Assembly: GCA_963667195.1 (NCBI GenBank) | Contig: OY762962.1 | Span: 2,914,001-2,978,000 of the forward strand | DNA from: UBA7703 sp963667195 | GTDB taxonomy: Bacteria > Bacillota > Clostridia > Christensenellales > CAG-138 | Length of the DNA: 64,000 bases | Direction of reading: 5' to 3' | Shown here: one piece after another, positions 25,161-34,654 of the stretch | Numbering within the stretch: the stretch's first letter is position 1 | Layout of the letters: every line of letters starts with the position of its first letter | Program-made: the position numbers and the translations under genes | Notes under the pieces: generated by a model | The model's input: only the letters and a program-made list of their open reading frames with translations | Told to the model about the DNA's origin: nothing | Databases searched by the model: none

Positions 25161-25694
25161 TTAATTCTCCGGTTCGATGAGACCGTAGTTGCCGTCCTTG
25201 CGCTTGTAGAGCACGTTCATCTGATTAGTGTCCGAGTTGAGGAATACGTAGAACGAGTGTCCGACCATCTCAATCTGGAGCATGGCCTCCTCTTCGCTCA
25301 TGGGCTTGATCGCAAAGCGCTTGACGCGAACGATTTTCGGCCCTTCCTCCTCGGCATCCTCGTCGCCGACGAACTGTGTCTCCATGTCGCGGAAGGCTCC
25401 CGTGCGCAGGCATTTTTCGAGCTTGGTGCGGTGGCGGATAATCTGCTTTTCGAGTTTGTCGAGCACGTTGTCGATGGAGGCGTACATGTCGCCGGTGATC
25501 TCTTCCCCGCGGATCACTCCGCCTTCATAGGGAATTGTTACCTCGACAATATGGCGGTTCTTTTCCACGGAGAGAGTGACGAAGACATCTGCATCCTGCG
25601 GAAAATAACGCTCGAGCTTGCCAACCTTTTTATTGACCAGGTCATTGAGGTAATCGGAGATCTCGAGGTTTTTGCCAGTGATCGAAATACGCAT
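25161..25694 (-). CDS. hpf: ribosome hibernation promoting factor, long form
   Basis: The 177-residue protein has the N-terminal HPF/YfiA domain (RISITGKNLEISDYLNDLVNKKVGKLERYF) and the C-terminal dimerisation domain (about 120-175, VRVKRFAIKPMSEEEAMLQIEM split over two strands), so it is the long form that makes 100S ribosome dimers. AAAGGAGTGG precedes the ATG. The 290 bases upstream are AT-rich and hold no other gene; no promoter was called with confidence. Confidence 0.96.
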   Translation of the reverse strand: MRISITGKNLEISDYLNDLVNKKVGKLERYFPQDADVFVTLSVEKNRHIVEVTIPYEGGVIRGEEITGDMYASIDNVLDKLEKQIIRHRTKLEKCLRTGAFRDMETQFVGDEDAEEEGPKIVRVKRFAIKPMSEEEAMLQIEMVGHSFYVFLNSDTNQMNVLYKRKDGNYGLIEPEN

Positions 25695-25950
25695 GATACC
25701 ACTCCTTTTTCGGCAAACTATTTTGTACTCTGCCTATGTTTATTTATTCGATACAATGATGACGTTCCCTTTATTTGGATTGCGTTTATTTTACTTTCTC
25801 TTGATGGCTTGGGTCTGTCATCCTTGTGAACGAATTCTAATATATTTCGCATTCTTTCTCTGTAATAGAATCACTTGCAATTCAAACGCGCATCGCGTAA
25901 GATGAATGCATCTAGGGGATTGTTCATCTTTCGTCCAACCGATCGAAATC

Positions 25951-25982
25951 AAAAAGCAGCGGCATGTGTCCGCTGCTTTTTT
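25951..25982. terminator. bidirectional intrinsic terminator near guaD
   Basis: AAGCAGCGG and CCGCTGCTT enclose a 7-base loop. A and T runs flank both sides, so it ends guaD on the minus strand (TTTTTG) and could work on the plus strand. Confidence 0.88.
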
Positions 25983-25986
25983 AGCG

Positions 25987-27261
25987 TTATTTGAGCCTTC
26001 TGCCGCCGCCATAGACCGCAGCGATGCATCGATCATCCGCCAGATACACGGCGCGTTCAAAGCGCTCCTTGGTGGTGAGCTCTCTTGCTCTGGGCGGGAG
26101 GTTGCTTTCGTCCAGCACCACCGCGTGGAGCGGATTGCCCGGCGCAAAGCCGTCCGCGTCTCCAAAGTACCGCGCGCCCGCGCTCGTCGCGAGATAATAC
26201 GCCTCGCCGACGGTTAAGAACGGCTCGCGCCCTTCGGTTTCGATTGCGCGTGCCTTGGACATGCGAAGGCACCCGGTCAGCGCCTGCAGCATCGGCAGCT
26301 GTGCGCCGCCCGCGATATCGGACCCCAGCGCCACCCAGACGCCGCGCTCCTTCATCTGACGCACAGGCGCAAACCCGCTGCAAATGTTGATGTTCGAGTC
26401 CGGGCAATGCACGCACAGCACGTTGTGGTCGATCATCGCCTGCTGCTCGCGCGCATCGGAATGCACGCAGTGCGCCATGATCGTTTGATTCTTCCACAAA
26501 CCGTACTTTTCGTAGGTCTGCCAGTATTGCTCGCAATCGGGGTGCAGCTCGTGCACCAGCTCGATCTCGCGCTTGTTTTCGCTCAGGTGAGATTGCACAA
26601 AGATATCGCGCTCGTTTGCCAGGTTGCCGAGCCACTCCATGAGTTCGTTGGTGCAGCTGGGCGTAAAGCGCGGGGTCAGAATCGGGCGAATGTGCGAAAA
26701 ACGCGCGCTTTCGTCGAGCCAACGCAGGGTTTCGCGCTTGCTGTCCTCGGTGAGTTCCTGGCATTCGCCGCTTGCGCGATCCATGTTGACTTTGCCAACG
26801 TAGCCGCCGATCCCCGCTTTTTCCAGCTCATCCATCAGGATCAGCGTCGCGTCCGTGTGGACGGACGAATAGATGCAAACCCGCGTGGTACCGTTTTTGA
26901 CCAGCTCCGCAGCAAGGCGGGAATACGCCTCCCGCGCAAAATCGTTGTCCGCAAAGCGCGCCTCGGTCTTGAAGGTATACGCCTTGAGCCAATCCATCAA
27001 CGGCAGATCCATGCCCATGCCGAGCATGGGATATTGCGGTGCGTGCAGATGCATGTCCGAGAATCCCTGCAGGATGAGCTTGCCGGAATAGTCTTCGACC
27101 CTCGCTTCGGCAAACGCCGCGGGAATCTCCGAATAAACGCCCACTATGACGCCATCTTTGACCGCGAGATATCCGTTTTCCGTGATGACGGGGTCGCCAA
27201 ACGTCTTTGCTTCTATGATATGTCCTTTGAGCAGTGTTAGGCCTGTCAATTGCTGTGTCAT
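25987..27261 (-). CDS. guaD: guanine deaminase
   Basis: The 424-residue amidohydrolase converts guanine to xanthine and ammonia. The metal motif is DMHLHAPQYP, with further ligand residues in QSHLSENKREIE, HCVHSD and the LGSDIAGG loop. The substrate-recognition pattern of the GuaD clade (NICSGFAPVRQM) is present. It is the last gene of hydA-mocA-guaD. Its product xanthine is the substrate for the xanthine dehydrogenase encoded 5 kb away and for Xpt. Confidence 0.94.
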   Translation of the reverse strand: MTQQLTGLTLLKGHIIEAKTFGDPVITENGYLAVKDGVIVGVYSEIPAAFAEARVEDYSGKLILQGFSDMHLHAPQYPMLGMGMDLPLMDWLKAYTFKTEARFADNDFAREAYSRLAAELVKNGTTRVCIYSSVHTDATLILMDELEKAGIGGYVGKVNMDRASGECQELTEDSKRETLRWLDESARFSHIRPILTPRFTPSCTNELMEWLGNLANERDIFVQSHLSENKREIELVHELHPDCEQYWQTYEKYGLWKNQTIMAHCVHSDAREQQAMIDHNVLCVHCPDSNINICSGFAPVRQMKERGVWVALGSDIAGGAQLPMLQALTGCLRMSKARAIETEGREPFLTVGEAYYLATSAGARYFGDADGFAPGNPLHAVVLDESNLPPRARELTTKERFERAVYLADDRCIAAVYGGGRRLK

Positions 27262-27309
27262 GTTGTCTCTTCCTTGCCTGCATGGCGAGTCTTTTCGCCA
27301 GCGACTCCA

Positions 27310-27882
27310 TTATGATGCTTTTGTATCGATGTCGTCCAGTTCGCGCGCGGCGCCCGCTTCCACGAGAGTCAAACGCTCCGGGTGCTGCTTAATCACGGCT
27401 CCTCCGCCGATGTCCTGCTTTAGCGCGCAGAGCTCGGGGTAAAACGCCGCGGGGAACACCGCGGGGTTCCCGCGACGAGTACCAAACGCGAGAGATACGA
27501 TGTCGTGCGGATGCGCTTCAAACGCGGAGAGTAGTTGTGCAACGCTCTCTTTCGTGAGATACGGCTGATCCGCCACCGCATAGAGGATTCCGTCCAGATG
27601 CGGTTCTTTTGCTAGAATCGCCTCGGTCGCGATGGCGACGCTGGTTCCGACGCCGCGCTCCGGGTCGGGATTGATCGCAATTGGAAAACCGAACTCGTGC
27701 GCGTAACGCTGAATCACATCAGCCTCGCTTCTCGTGACGCAGACGCGCGCGGAGAAATCAAACGCGCCGTAGAGACGCATTGCCCGCGCGATCATCGGCT
27801 CTCCTTCGATCTCGTACAGGAGCTTGCCGCCGCCGAAGCGCTTGCCCGCGCCAGCCGCAAGCAGCACACAGCCGATCTTCAC
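27310..27882 (-). CDS. MocA-like molybdenum cofactor nucleotidyltransferase
   Basis: The 190-residue protein has the NTP-transferase signature LLAAGAGKRFGGGKLL at residues 7-22, the YAVADQPYLT metal site and a GNPAVFP segment. MocA-type enzymes add CMP to molybdopterin for hydroxylases of the xanthine dehydrogenase family, which fits the nearby XDH genes. Its start overlaps hydA by four bases and guaD follows after 48 bases. Confidence 0.9.
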   Translation of the reverse strand: MKIGCVLLAAGAGKRFGGGKLLYEIEGEPMIARAMRLYGAFDFSARVCVTRSEADVIQRYAHEFGFPIAINPDPERGVGTSVAIATEAILAKEPHLDGILYAVADQPYLTKESVAQLLSAFEAHPHDIVSLAFGTRRGNPAVFPAAFYPELCALKQDIGGGAVIKQHPERLTLVEAGAARELDDIDTKAS

Positions 27883-29249
27883 GCGCGATACCTTCCGGAA
27901 GCTTTACGGAAGACAAATCTTCCCTTGCCTTCGGAAATCAGCTTGCCGTCTTTGACGATCCGCCGCCCGCCGAGCAACACATCCGAAACTCCGCCAAGCA
28001 CCTTCATGCCCTCATACGGAGAGTTGTCGCAGGCGTGTGCGTTGGTGCGATAGGAAATCTTGCTTTCTCCGGTCGGGTCGTAGATTGCGATATCCGCCTC
28101 CGCTCCTTCGCGGAGCACGCCACGGTGCGGGTACATGCCGAACATCTTCGCCGCGTTTTCGCTCATCATCGCCGCCATCTGCTGGAGCGTGATGCGGCCC
28201 GTGCGCACGGCGTAGGTATAGATCAGCTGCGCGCGGTTCTGTACACCCGCGCCGCCGTTCGGGGTTTTACTAAACTCACCACCGCCGAGCGCCTTCTGAC
28301 TCATCATAAACGAGCAGTGGTCGGTGCCGATGACGTCGATCTCGCCGGAGCCCATTGCGGAGAGCAGCGCATCCTGATCCTCCGCCTTTCTCAGCGGCGG
28401 GGACATGATGAATTTCTCCGCGTCGGCATCGCCATACCTCGCGTCGTCCAGCACCAGATACTGCGGGCAAGTCTCTAAGTAGACTTCCTGTCCTCTGGCT
28501 CGCGCTCTTCTGGCTTCTTCGAGCCCTTCGTGTGTGGAGAGATGCACCACCCAGACGGGTGCTTTCGCGAGTTGGCCGATGCGCATCAGGCGAGAGATCG
28601 CCTCCGCCTCCACGGCGTTTGGCCGCGAGATCGGGTGCGCCAGCGGTGAACGCATGCCGATGCTGTTGAGCTCGTGAATTCGCTCGTTGAGCACGTCATA
28701 GTTTTCGCAGTGCACGCCGCTGATGCAGTTGAGCGCCGCCATGTGCTTGAGCGCCGCATAGATTTCGCCGTCGTTGAGGCGCATCGCGTCGTAGACCATA
28801 TACATCTTAAAGGATGTCACGCCCTGCGCCACCATGTTTTCCACCTCGGCTGCGCGCTCGCCATCCCATTCCGAAATCGCCATATGGAAGCCGTAGTTGC
28901 AGCTGGAACCCTCCGCTTTTTTGTGCCAGAGATCGAGCGCGTCCTGCATGGTCATGCCGCGATCCTGCGTCGCAAAATCTAAAACGGTGGTCGTGCCGCC
29001 GAGAGCCGCGGCTCTCGTACCCGTGATGAAGTTGTCCGCGGTTACCGTCACGCCGAGGTCGAGGTCAAAATGCGTGTGCGTGTCGATAAACCCCGCGAAA
29101 ATAAGCTTGCCACCCGCTTCGATGACTTCGTCCGCCTGCTCGGAAATGCCAGACGCAATGCGCTTGATGAAACCGTTCTCGATCAGGATATCCGCCTGTT
29201 CAATTCCCTGGCTGCGCACGAGCGTTCCGTTTTGAATGAGGGTTCGCAT
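27879..29249 (-). CDS. hydA: dihydropyrimidinase/D-hydantoinase
   Basis: The 456-residue cyclic amidohydrolase has the DTHTHFDLDLG metal motif, the carboxylated-lysine region GVTSFKMYMVYD, and GTDHCSF with the catalytic aspartate. It opens dihydrouracil, hydantoin or related rings. HydA-type genes often occur in purine-degradation clusters with guanine deaminase and molybdenum hydroxylases. It is the first gene of the minus-strand operon, divergent from ade. TAAGGAGGCGACAACCTT precedes the ATG. Confidence 0.93.
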   Translation of the reverse strand: MRTLIQNGTLVRSQGIEQADILIENGFIKRIASGISEQADEVIEAGGKLIFAGFIDTHTHFDLDLGVTVTADNFITGTRAAALGGTTTVLDFATQDRGMTMQDALDLWHKKAEGSSCNYGFHMAISEWDGERAAEVENMVAQGVTSFKMYMVYDAMRLNDGEIYAALKHMAALNCISGVHCENYDVLNERIHELNSIGMRSPLAHPISRPNAVEAEAISRLMRIGQLAKAPVWVVHLSTHEGLEEARRARARGQEVYLETCPQYLVLDDARYGDADAEKFIMSPPLRKAEDQDALLSAMGSGEIDVIGTDHCSFMMSQKALGGGEFSKTPNGGAGVQNRAQLIYTYAVRTGRITLQQMAAMMSENAAKMFGMYPHRGVLREGAEADIAIYDPTGESKISYRTNAHACDNSPYEGMKVLGGVSDVLLGGRRIVKDGKLISEGKGRFVFRKASGRYRA

Positions 29250-29375
29250 AAGGTTGTCGCCTCCTTACGGTTCATTCGGTCTTTCGATTGTCGTTCCTGT
29301 TCTGGTCGCAAAAAAGAAAGTTGTCGGTTTCGTATCCAACCTGCGCAAGAAAACGCAGGAATACAGCCTAAGTGC

Positions 29376-29389
29376 CTGCATATATGCAG
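29376..29389. promoter_or_regulatory. 14-bp palindrome between divergent hydA and ade
   Basis: CTGCATATATGCAG is a perfect palindrome, 12 to 13 bases downstream of the hydA -10 element and 45 bases upstream of the ade -35. It is well placed for an operator that controls the divergent purine operons. A second hairpin (CCTGCG/CGCAGG, about 29340-29360) lies further into the hydA leader. No regulator gene is adjacent. Confidence 0.45.
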
Positions 29390-29400
29390 CATCCTGATTC

Positions 29401-29429
29401 ATTCTATCACAGGAAATTCTTCCTGCAAA
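29401..29429 (-). promoter_or_regulatory. candidate promoter for hydA-mocA-guaD
   Basis: TTTGCA (29424-29429), 17 bases, TAGAAT (29401-29406), with TG before the -10, on the minus strand. It leaves a leader of about 145 bases. Confidence 0.65.
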
Positions 29430-29433
29430 GTAT

Positions 29434-29461
29434 TTGCATCTAACAATCTTTGTGCTATACT
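29434..29461 (+). promoter_or_regulatory. promoter for ade
   Basis: TTGCAT (29434-29439), 16 bases, TATACT (29456-29461). It lies back to back with the hydA promoter. Confidence 0.78.
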
Positions 29462-29483
29462 AACAAAAAGGTGGGTGAGCATT

Positions 29484-31187
29484 ATGCAGAAGTCACGTCT
29501 ACGCGCCGCCATCCTCAATGCGGCCAATCGAAATGCTGCTCTTGTCATTAAAAACGCTAAAATCGTCAATGTTTTTACGGAAGAAATCATAGAAGGTGAC
29601 GTCGCCATGCGCGATGGCATCATTATCGGCGTTGGTTCCTATACGGGACGCGTGGAGATCGACGCAAAAGGCGGCTATCTCTGCCCCGGCCTGATGGATG
29701 GGCATGTGCACATCGAGTCTTCGATGGCGCATCCTTCCCGTTTTGCCAATGTGATTCTCGAAAAAGGCACCACTTCTATCATTGCTGACCCGCATGAGAT
29801 CGCAAACGTATGCGGTTCCGACGGAATTCAATACATGCTCGACCAAACGGAATGGCTTCCCCTTTCCGTTTTTATTATGGTCCCCTCTTGCGTTCCCGCG
29901 ACCGCCTTTGAAACCAGCGGGGCAAAATTGACGGCAAGAGACCTCGAACCCTTCATCAGCCATCCGCGCGTGCTGGGTCTGGGCGAGGTCATGGACTATG
30001 TCGCAACCGTGGAAGGCGACGGCGAGATGCTCGACAAGCTCCATCTCTTCCGCCATCATCCGATCGACGGCCACGCGCCGACCCTCAGCGGAGACGCGCT
30101 CAACGCCTATTGCGTTGCTGGCCCGCAGACGGATCACGAGTGCATCACCTATGAAGAAGTGCTCGAAAAACTCCGCGACGGCCTCCGCATCCATCTTCGC
30201 CTCGGCTCCGCAAACCGCAACGTCGAGGAGATCATGAAAAAGATCGCGGAAAACGGGCTGCCCACGCGCAGGATGAGCTTCTGCACGGACGACAAACACC
30301 TTGCCGACATCCGCGAGGAAGGTCACATCAACTACATCGTGCGCCGCGCGGTCGCAAACGGCATCCCGCCGATCAAGGCGATCCAGATGGCGACGATCAA
30401 CACCGCCGACGCATACGGCATTCGCCACTACGGCGCGGTTGCGCCGGGTTACCGCGCGGACCTCGTGCTGTTCGATAACCTCACCGATTTTAATCCGCAG
30501 TTTGTCATCACCGACGGAAAAGTGTTCGAGCCCAGCGTAGATTCGCACATCAAGCCCGACCCGAAGATCTACAACAGTGTCCACCTTGCCCCGCGCAAAC
30601 CGGACGTATTCAAGATGCCGATTGCAGGGCAGGCGAACATCATCCGCCTGATCCCGAAAGAGCTCGTCACGGCGCTGGACGTCGAGGATGTCTACACCGA
30701 AAACGGTCTCTTCGTGCCGAGAGACGGCCTTCTCAAGCTCGCCGTGCTGGAGCGTCACCATGCGTCCGGCCGCGTTGGCCTCGGCATTCTGCGCGGGTTT
30801 GACATCAAGGATGGCGCAATCGCCACCACCGTGGGTCACGATTCGCACAACCTTGTCGTCGTTGGCGATAACGACGCGGACATGCTCATGGCGGTCGACG
30901 TGCTCGAAGAGTGCGGCGGCGGTTATGTCGTCGTGAGCCGCGGCGAAGTCAAGGCAAAGCTTATCCTCTCCGTTGCGGGTCTCATGAGCGACGCGCCGCT
31001 GGAAGTCATACTCAAGCACCAGCGGGAGCTGCTGGACGCGGCAGCCGCACTCGGCATCCATACCGAGAGCGATCCGTTCATTACGCTCTCGTTCATCGCG
31101 CTGCCGGTGATTCCGGACGTGAGATTGACGGATATGGGTCTTTTCAACGTACGCACGATGGAGTTTGTCAACAAAACCAACCAATAA
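29484..31187 (+). CDS. ade: adenine deaminase
   Basis: The 567-residue amidohydrolase converts adenine to hypoxanthine. Motifs are GLMDGHVHIESSM, IADPHEIANVCG, the FCTDDKH loop and the C-terminal GHDSHNLVVVGDN domain found in bacterial Ade. The ATG at 29484 was chosen; longer in-frame extensions run through the divergent promoter region. AAGGTGGGTGAG precedes it. Hypoxanthine produced here can enter the downstream xanthine dehydrogenase. It has the usual length. Confidence 0.95.
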   Translation: MQKSRLRAAILNAANRNAALVIKNAKIVNVFTEEIIEGDVAMRDGIIIGVGSYTGRVEIDAKGGYLCPGLMDGHVHIESSMAHPSRFANVILEKGTTSIIADPHEIANVCGSDGIQYMLDQTEWLPLSVFIMVPSCVPATAFETSGAKLTARDLEPFISHPRVLGLGEVMDYVATVEGDGEMLDKLHLFRHHPIDGHAPTLSGDALNAYCVAGPQTDHECITYEEVLEKLRDGLRIHLRLGSANRNVEEIMKKIAENGLPTRRMSFCTDDKHLADIREEGHINYIVRRAVANGIPPIKAIQMATINTADAYGIRHYGAVAPGYRADLVLFDNLTDFNPQFVITDGKVFEPSVDSHIKPDPKIYNSVHLAPRKPDVFKMPIAGQANIIRLIPKELVTALDVEDVYTENGLFVPRDGLLKLAVLERHHASGRVGLGILRGFDIKDGAIATTVGHDSHNLVVVGDNDADMLMAVDVLEECGGGYVVVSRGEVKAKLILSVAGLMSDAPLEVILKHQRELLDAAAALGIHTESDPFITLSFIALPVIPDVRLTDMGLFNVRTMEFVNKTNQ

Positions 31188-31283
31188 TCCCCCGTTCGTT
31201 TTACAACAGCACGAGAAACCCGGTTTTGATAGGATATATGATGTGTTATGTGTGATATTCTCGTAGCATTTTGTGAAAAACGG

Positions 31284-31311
31284 TTGATGATTTCACGAGT
31301 CGTAGTATGAT
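31284..31311 (+). promoter_or_regulatory. candidate promoter for the xanthine dehydrogenase operon
   Basis: TTGATG (31284-31289), 16 bases, TATGAT (31306-31311). The 280-base gap after ade also holds a hairpin (CGG-GGCAT paired with ATGCC-CCG, 31414-31439) close to the start, perhaps regulatory. No riboswitch core was recognised. Confidence 0.55.
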
Positions 31312-31467
31312 AATCATGTATCAGTAGACATTACTGTTATCCATGTTTCATTCAACTATTATGCAGATAATTTGATACAATGCATCGGTATTTGAAACAC
31401 TTGTAACCTATCATCGGAGGCATGGAGCGATGCCGCCGGTTTGTTCCACAAATAACAGGAGGGTACT

Positions 31468-33753
31468 ATGGTAGTTGGAACCAGCGTCAAACGCGTAGAC
31501 GCAATCGACAAGGTAACAGGCCGCGCCCGCTATACGGACGACCTCGTCGACAAAAGCGCACTCATCGTAAAAATCTACCACTCGACCATTGCCCACGGCA
31601 TGGTCAAATCGATTGACACCACGGCCGCTTCTGCGATTCCCGGCGTGGTCAAGGTGCTGACGTGCTTTGACGTGCCGGATCGTCCGTTCCCGACCGCGGG
31701 ACATCCTTGGTCGACGGACCCGCACCATCAGGACGTTGCGGATCGTCTGCTGCTCAACCGCCACGTGCGCTATTATGGCGACGATGTCGCGGTCGTGATT
31801 GCAGAGGACGAAGTCGCGGCGGATCAGGGCATTCGCGCGCTCAAAGTGGAGTATGAGGAATACCCCTTTGTTCTGGATGTGCAGGAAGCCATGAAGGACG
31901 GCGCACCCCAGCTACACGAACGCTTCAAGAACAACATCCTGGGCCGCACGAACTACGAAGTCGGCAACTTTGAAGAGGCGATCAAGGAACCCGGTCTTGT
32001 GCGCGTCGAGGGTTGGTATGACACGCCCGTCGTGCAGCATTGCCACATCGAGAACCACATCTGCTACGCCGAAGAGCAGGCAGGCAAGGTCGTCATCGTC
32101 TCCAGCACGCAGATTCCGCACATCGTGCGCCGCATCTGCGGGCAGGCGCTTGGCCTTCCCTGGGGCAGTGTTCGCCTGATCAAGCCGTACATCGGCGGCG
32201 GATTCGGCAACAAGCAGGACGCGCTCTATGAACCACTCTGCGGCTATTGCAGCATGCAGGTTGGCGGCAGGCTCGTCAAGCTCGATGTCAGCCGTGAAGA
32301 AACCTTCGTGAGCAACCGCGTTCGCCACGCGATTCGCTACCATATCGTCACCTATGCCCGTCCCGACGGTCGCTTTGTCGCGCGCCAGATGGAGTGCTAT
32401 TCCAATCAGGGCGCATACGCGAGCCACGGACACGGCATCTGCGCCAAAGGCGCCAACGCGTTTAAACAGATCTATGTCGATGCGGTCGCCACAAAGGTGG
32501 ACGCGTACACCGTCTTTACCAACCTGCCCGCTGCCGGCGCCATGCGCGCATACGGCATTCCGCAGGTGTCGTTCGCCATCGAGAGCAGTGTCGAGGACAT
32601 GGCAACCGCGCTTGGCATGGACTCCGTCGTGCTGCGCCAGATGAACATGATGCCCGTCGGCTATGTGGACTCGTTCTCCAAGAACTGCAACTATTTCGAC
32701 AGTCTCAATCAATGCATCGCCAAAGGCAAGGCGTATATGGATTACGACCGCCTGCACGCGGAATACGCCAAGCAAACGGGCCCGATCCGCCGCGGCGTCG
32801 GCATGGCGATCTTCTGGTACAACACCGCCGTCTGGCCGATCTCGCTGGAAGCCAGCAGCTGCCGCATGGTGATGAATCAGGACGGTACTGTGCAGCTGCA
32901 CATCGCCGAGACCGAAATCGGTCAGGGCGCGGACACCGTGTTTGCGCAGATGGTTGCGGACACCGTCGGTATTCCGTTTGAAAAGGTGCATGTCGTCTCC
33001 ACGCAGGACACGGACACGACACCGTTTGGCACGAGCGCATACGCCTCCCGCCAGACCTATGTTGCCGGGTTTGCGATCCATAACATCGGCACCCAGCTCA
33101 AGAACAAACTCCTGAACTACGCCTCCTACCTCACGAGCAAGCCCGCGGAAACGATCGACATCGTCGATGGCCGCGTGATCGACAAAGCGAGCGGCGATCT
33201 TCTGATGAACATCGATGAACTCGCGACCACGGCGCTCTACTCGCTGGAGCAGGCGGAGCAGTTCAGCGCAGAGGGCACCACGCAGATCAAGAGCAACGCC
33301 TATTCCTTCGGCTGCGGTTTTGCCGAGGTGGAAGTCGACATCCCTATGTGCAAAGTCAAACTCCTTCGCATGATCAACGTGCACGATTGCGGCAGGCTCA
33401 TCAACCCGCAGCTAGCGGAAGCGCAGGTGCACGGCGGCATGAGCATGGCAATCGGCTACGGCATGGGCGAGCAGCTACTGTTTGATCCCAAGACGGGTAA
33501 GCCGCTGAACAACAACCTGCTCGACTACAAGCTCTGCACGATGCTGGATCACCCCGATCTCAAGGCGGAGTTTGTTGAAAACTTCGAGCCGACAAGCCCG
33601 TTTGGCACCAAGGCGCTCGGTGAGCCCCCTGCCTGCCCGGGCGCGCCCGCCATTCGCAACGCGATTCTCAACGCAACGGGCGTTGCCGTCAACCAAACAC
33701 CCATGACGCCGCACATCCTCTTTGAGCGCTTCAAAGAGGAAGGCTTACTGTAA
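31468..33753 (+). CDS. xdhA: xanthine dehydrogenase, molybdenum-binding subunit
   Basis: The 761-residue large subunit has the N-terminal DKVTGRARYTDD segment, the Mo-pterin loops GGGFGNKQDALYE and EIGQGADTV, and the catalytic glutamate in GEPPACPGAPAIRNA near the C-terminus. It hydroxylates hypoxanthine and xanthine with water as oxygen donor. Length matches E. coli XdhA. The order Mo, FAD, Fe-S in three separate genes is typical of anaerobes. AGGAGGG precedes the ATG. Substrate is inferred from the neighbours; related nicotinate or purine hydroxylases are possible. Confidence 0.92.
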   Translation: MVVGTSVKRVDAIDKVTGRARYTDDLVDKSALIVKIYHSTIAHGMVKSIDTTAASAIPGVVKVLTCFDVPDRPFPTAGHPWSTDPHHQDVADRLLLNRHVRYYGDDVAVVIAEDEVAADQGIRALKVEYEEYPFVLDVQEAMKDGAPQLHERFKNNILGRTNYEVGNFEEAIKEPGLVRVEGWYDTPVVQHCHIENHICYAEEQAGKVVIVSSTQIPHIVRRICGQALGLPWGSVRLIKPYIGGGFGNKQDALYEPLCGYCSMQVGGRLVKLDVSREETFVSNRVRHAIRYHIVTYARPDGRFVARQMECYSNQGAYASHGHGICAKGANAFKQIYVDAVATKVDAYTVFTNLPAAGAMRAYGIPQVSFAIESSVEDMATALGMDSVVLRQMNMMPVGYVDSFSKNCNYFDSLNQCIAKGKAYMDYDRLHAEYAKQTGPIRRGVGMAIFWYNTAVWPISLEASSCRMVMNQDGTVQLHIAETEIGQGADTVFAQMVADTVGIPFEKVHVVSTQDTDTTPFGTSAYASRQTYVAGFAIHNIGTQLKNKLLNYASYLTSKPAETIDIVDGRVIDKASGDLLMNIDELATTALYSLEQAEQFSAEGTTQIKSNAYSFGCGFAEVEVDIPMCKVKLLRMINVHDCGRLINPQLAEAQVHGGMSMAIGYGMGEQLLFDPKTGKPLNNNLLDYKLCTMLDHPDLKAEFVENFEPTSPFGTKALGEPPACPGAPAIRNAILNATGVAVNQTPMTPHILFERFKEEGLL

Positions 33754-33771
33754 CGAAGGGAGCTGACGACT

Positions 33772-34653
33772 ATGTATGATTTTTCCGCTTTATATGAGGC
33801 AACGAGCGTGCAAAACGCCGTGGAGCTTATTCAGGCGCATCCGTCGGCAGTTCTGATTGCAGGCGGCAGCGACGTACTCATCAAAATGCGTGAAGGCAAG
33901 CTCGCAGGCGCGGAGCTCATCAGCCTCTATAAGCTCGATGAACTGCGCGAGGTCACCATGGATCCCGACGGTTCCCTGCGCATCGGGCCTATGACGAGCT
34001 TTTCCCACGCGACGAAGAGCCCGCTCCTGCAGCAATATATGCCCGTTCTCGGTGAAGCCGCGGACACTGCAGGCGGCCCGCAGCTCCGCAACATCGGCAC
34101 CCTCGGCGGCAACATCTGCAACGGCGTTACCAGCGCGGACACCGCCTCTACTCAGGTGGCGTATGACGCGATGCTGGAGATCACCGGTCCTAACGGCATG
34201 CGCAAGATCAGCATTCACGATTTCTACAAGGGAGTCGGCAAAGTCGATCTGCAGCCCGGCGAGCTGCTCACGGGCATCCTGATCCCCAAAGAAAGCTACG
34301 AGAACTGCTACGGCTACTACATCAAGTACGCCATGCGAAACGCGATGGACATCGCGACCATCGGCTGCTCCGTCAACGTCGTGCTCAGCGCGGATAAAAA
34401 GACGATCCAGCGGATGCGCATCTCCTACGGCGTCGCGGGCCCGGTTCCCATGCGCGCGAGGTCGGCGGAGGCCGCAATCAACGGTCAACCCGTAAGCGAA
34501 GCCACCATTGAACTCGTCGGAACCGCTGTCCTGAACGACGTGAACCCGCGCACCAGTTGGCGCGCAAGCGCGGACTTCCGCAAGCAGATCATCAGCGAGA
34601 CCGCCCGCCGCGGCTTACGTGCCGCAATCGAGCGCGCAGGAGGTGTGTTCTAA
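33772..34653 (+). CDS. xdhB: xanthine dehydrogenase, FAD-binding subunit
   Basis: The 293-residue subunit has the FAD loop IAGGSDVLIKMREG and the second FAD motif QLRNIGTLGGNICN, followed by the CO-dehydrogenase flavoprotein C-terminal domain (about 180-290). It passes electrons from the iron-sulfur subunit to the acceptor. It follows xdhA after 18 bases with AAGGGAG before the ATG. Confidence 0.93.
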   Translation: MYDFSALYEATSVQNAVELIQAHPSAVLIAGGSDVLIKMREGKLAGAELISLYKLDELREVTMDPDGSLRIGPMTSFSHATKSPLLQQYMPVLGEAADTAGGPQLRNIGTLGGNICNGVTSADTASTQVAYDAMLEITGPNGMRKISIHDFYKGVGKVDLQPGELLTGILIPKESYENCYGYYIKYAMRNAMDIATIGCSVNVVLSADKKTIQRMRISYGVAGPVPMRARSAEAAINGQPVSEATIELVGTAVLNDVNPRTSWRASADFRKQIISETARRGLRAAIERAGGVF

Positions 34654-34654
34654 T

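Noticed and set aside
29499..31184. 561-residue minus-strand ORF opposite ade
   Set aside because: Shadow of the adenine deaminase gene; no ribosome site or domain.
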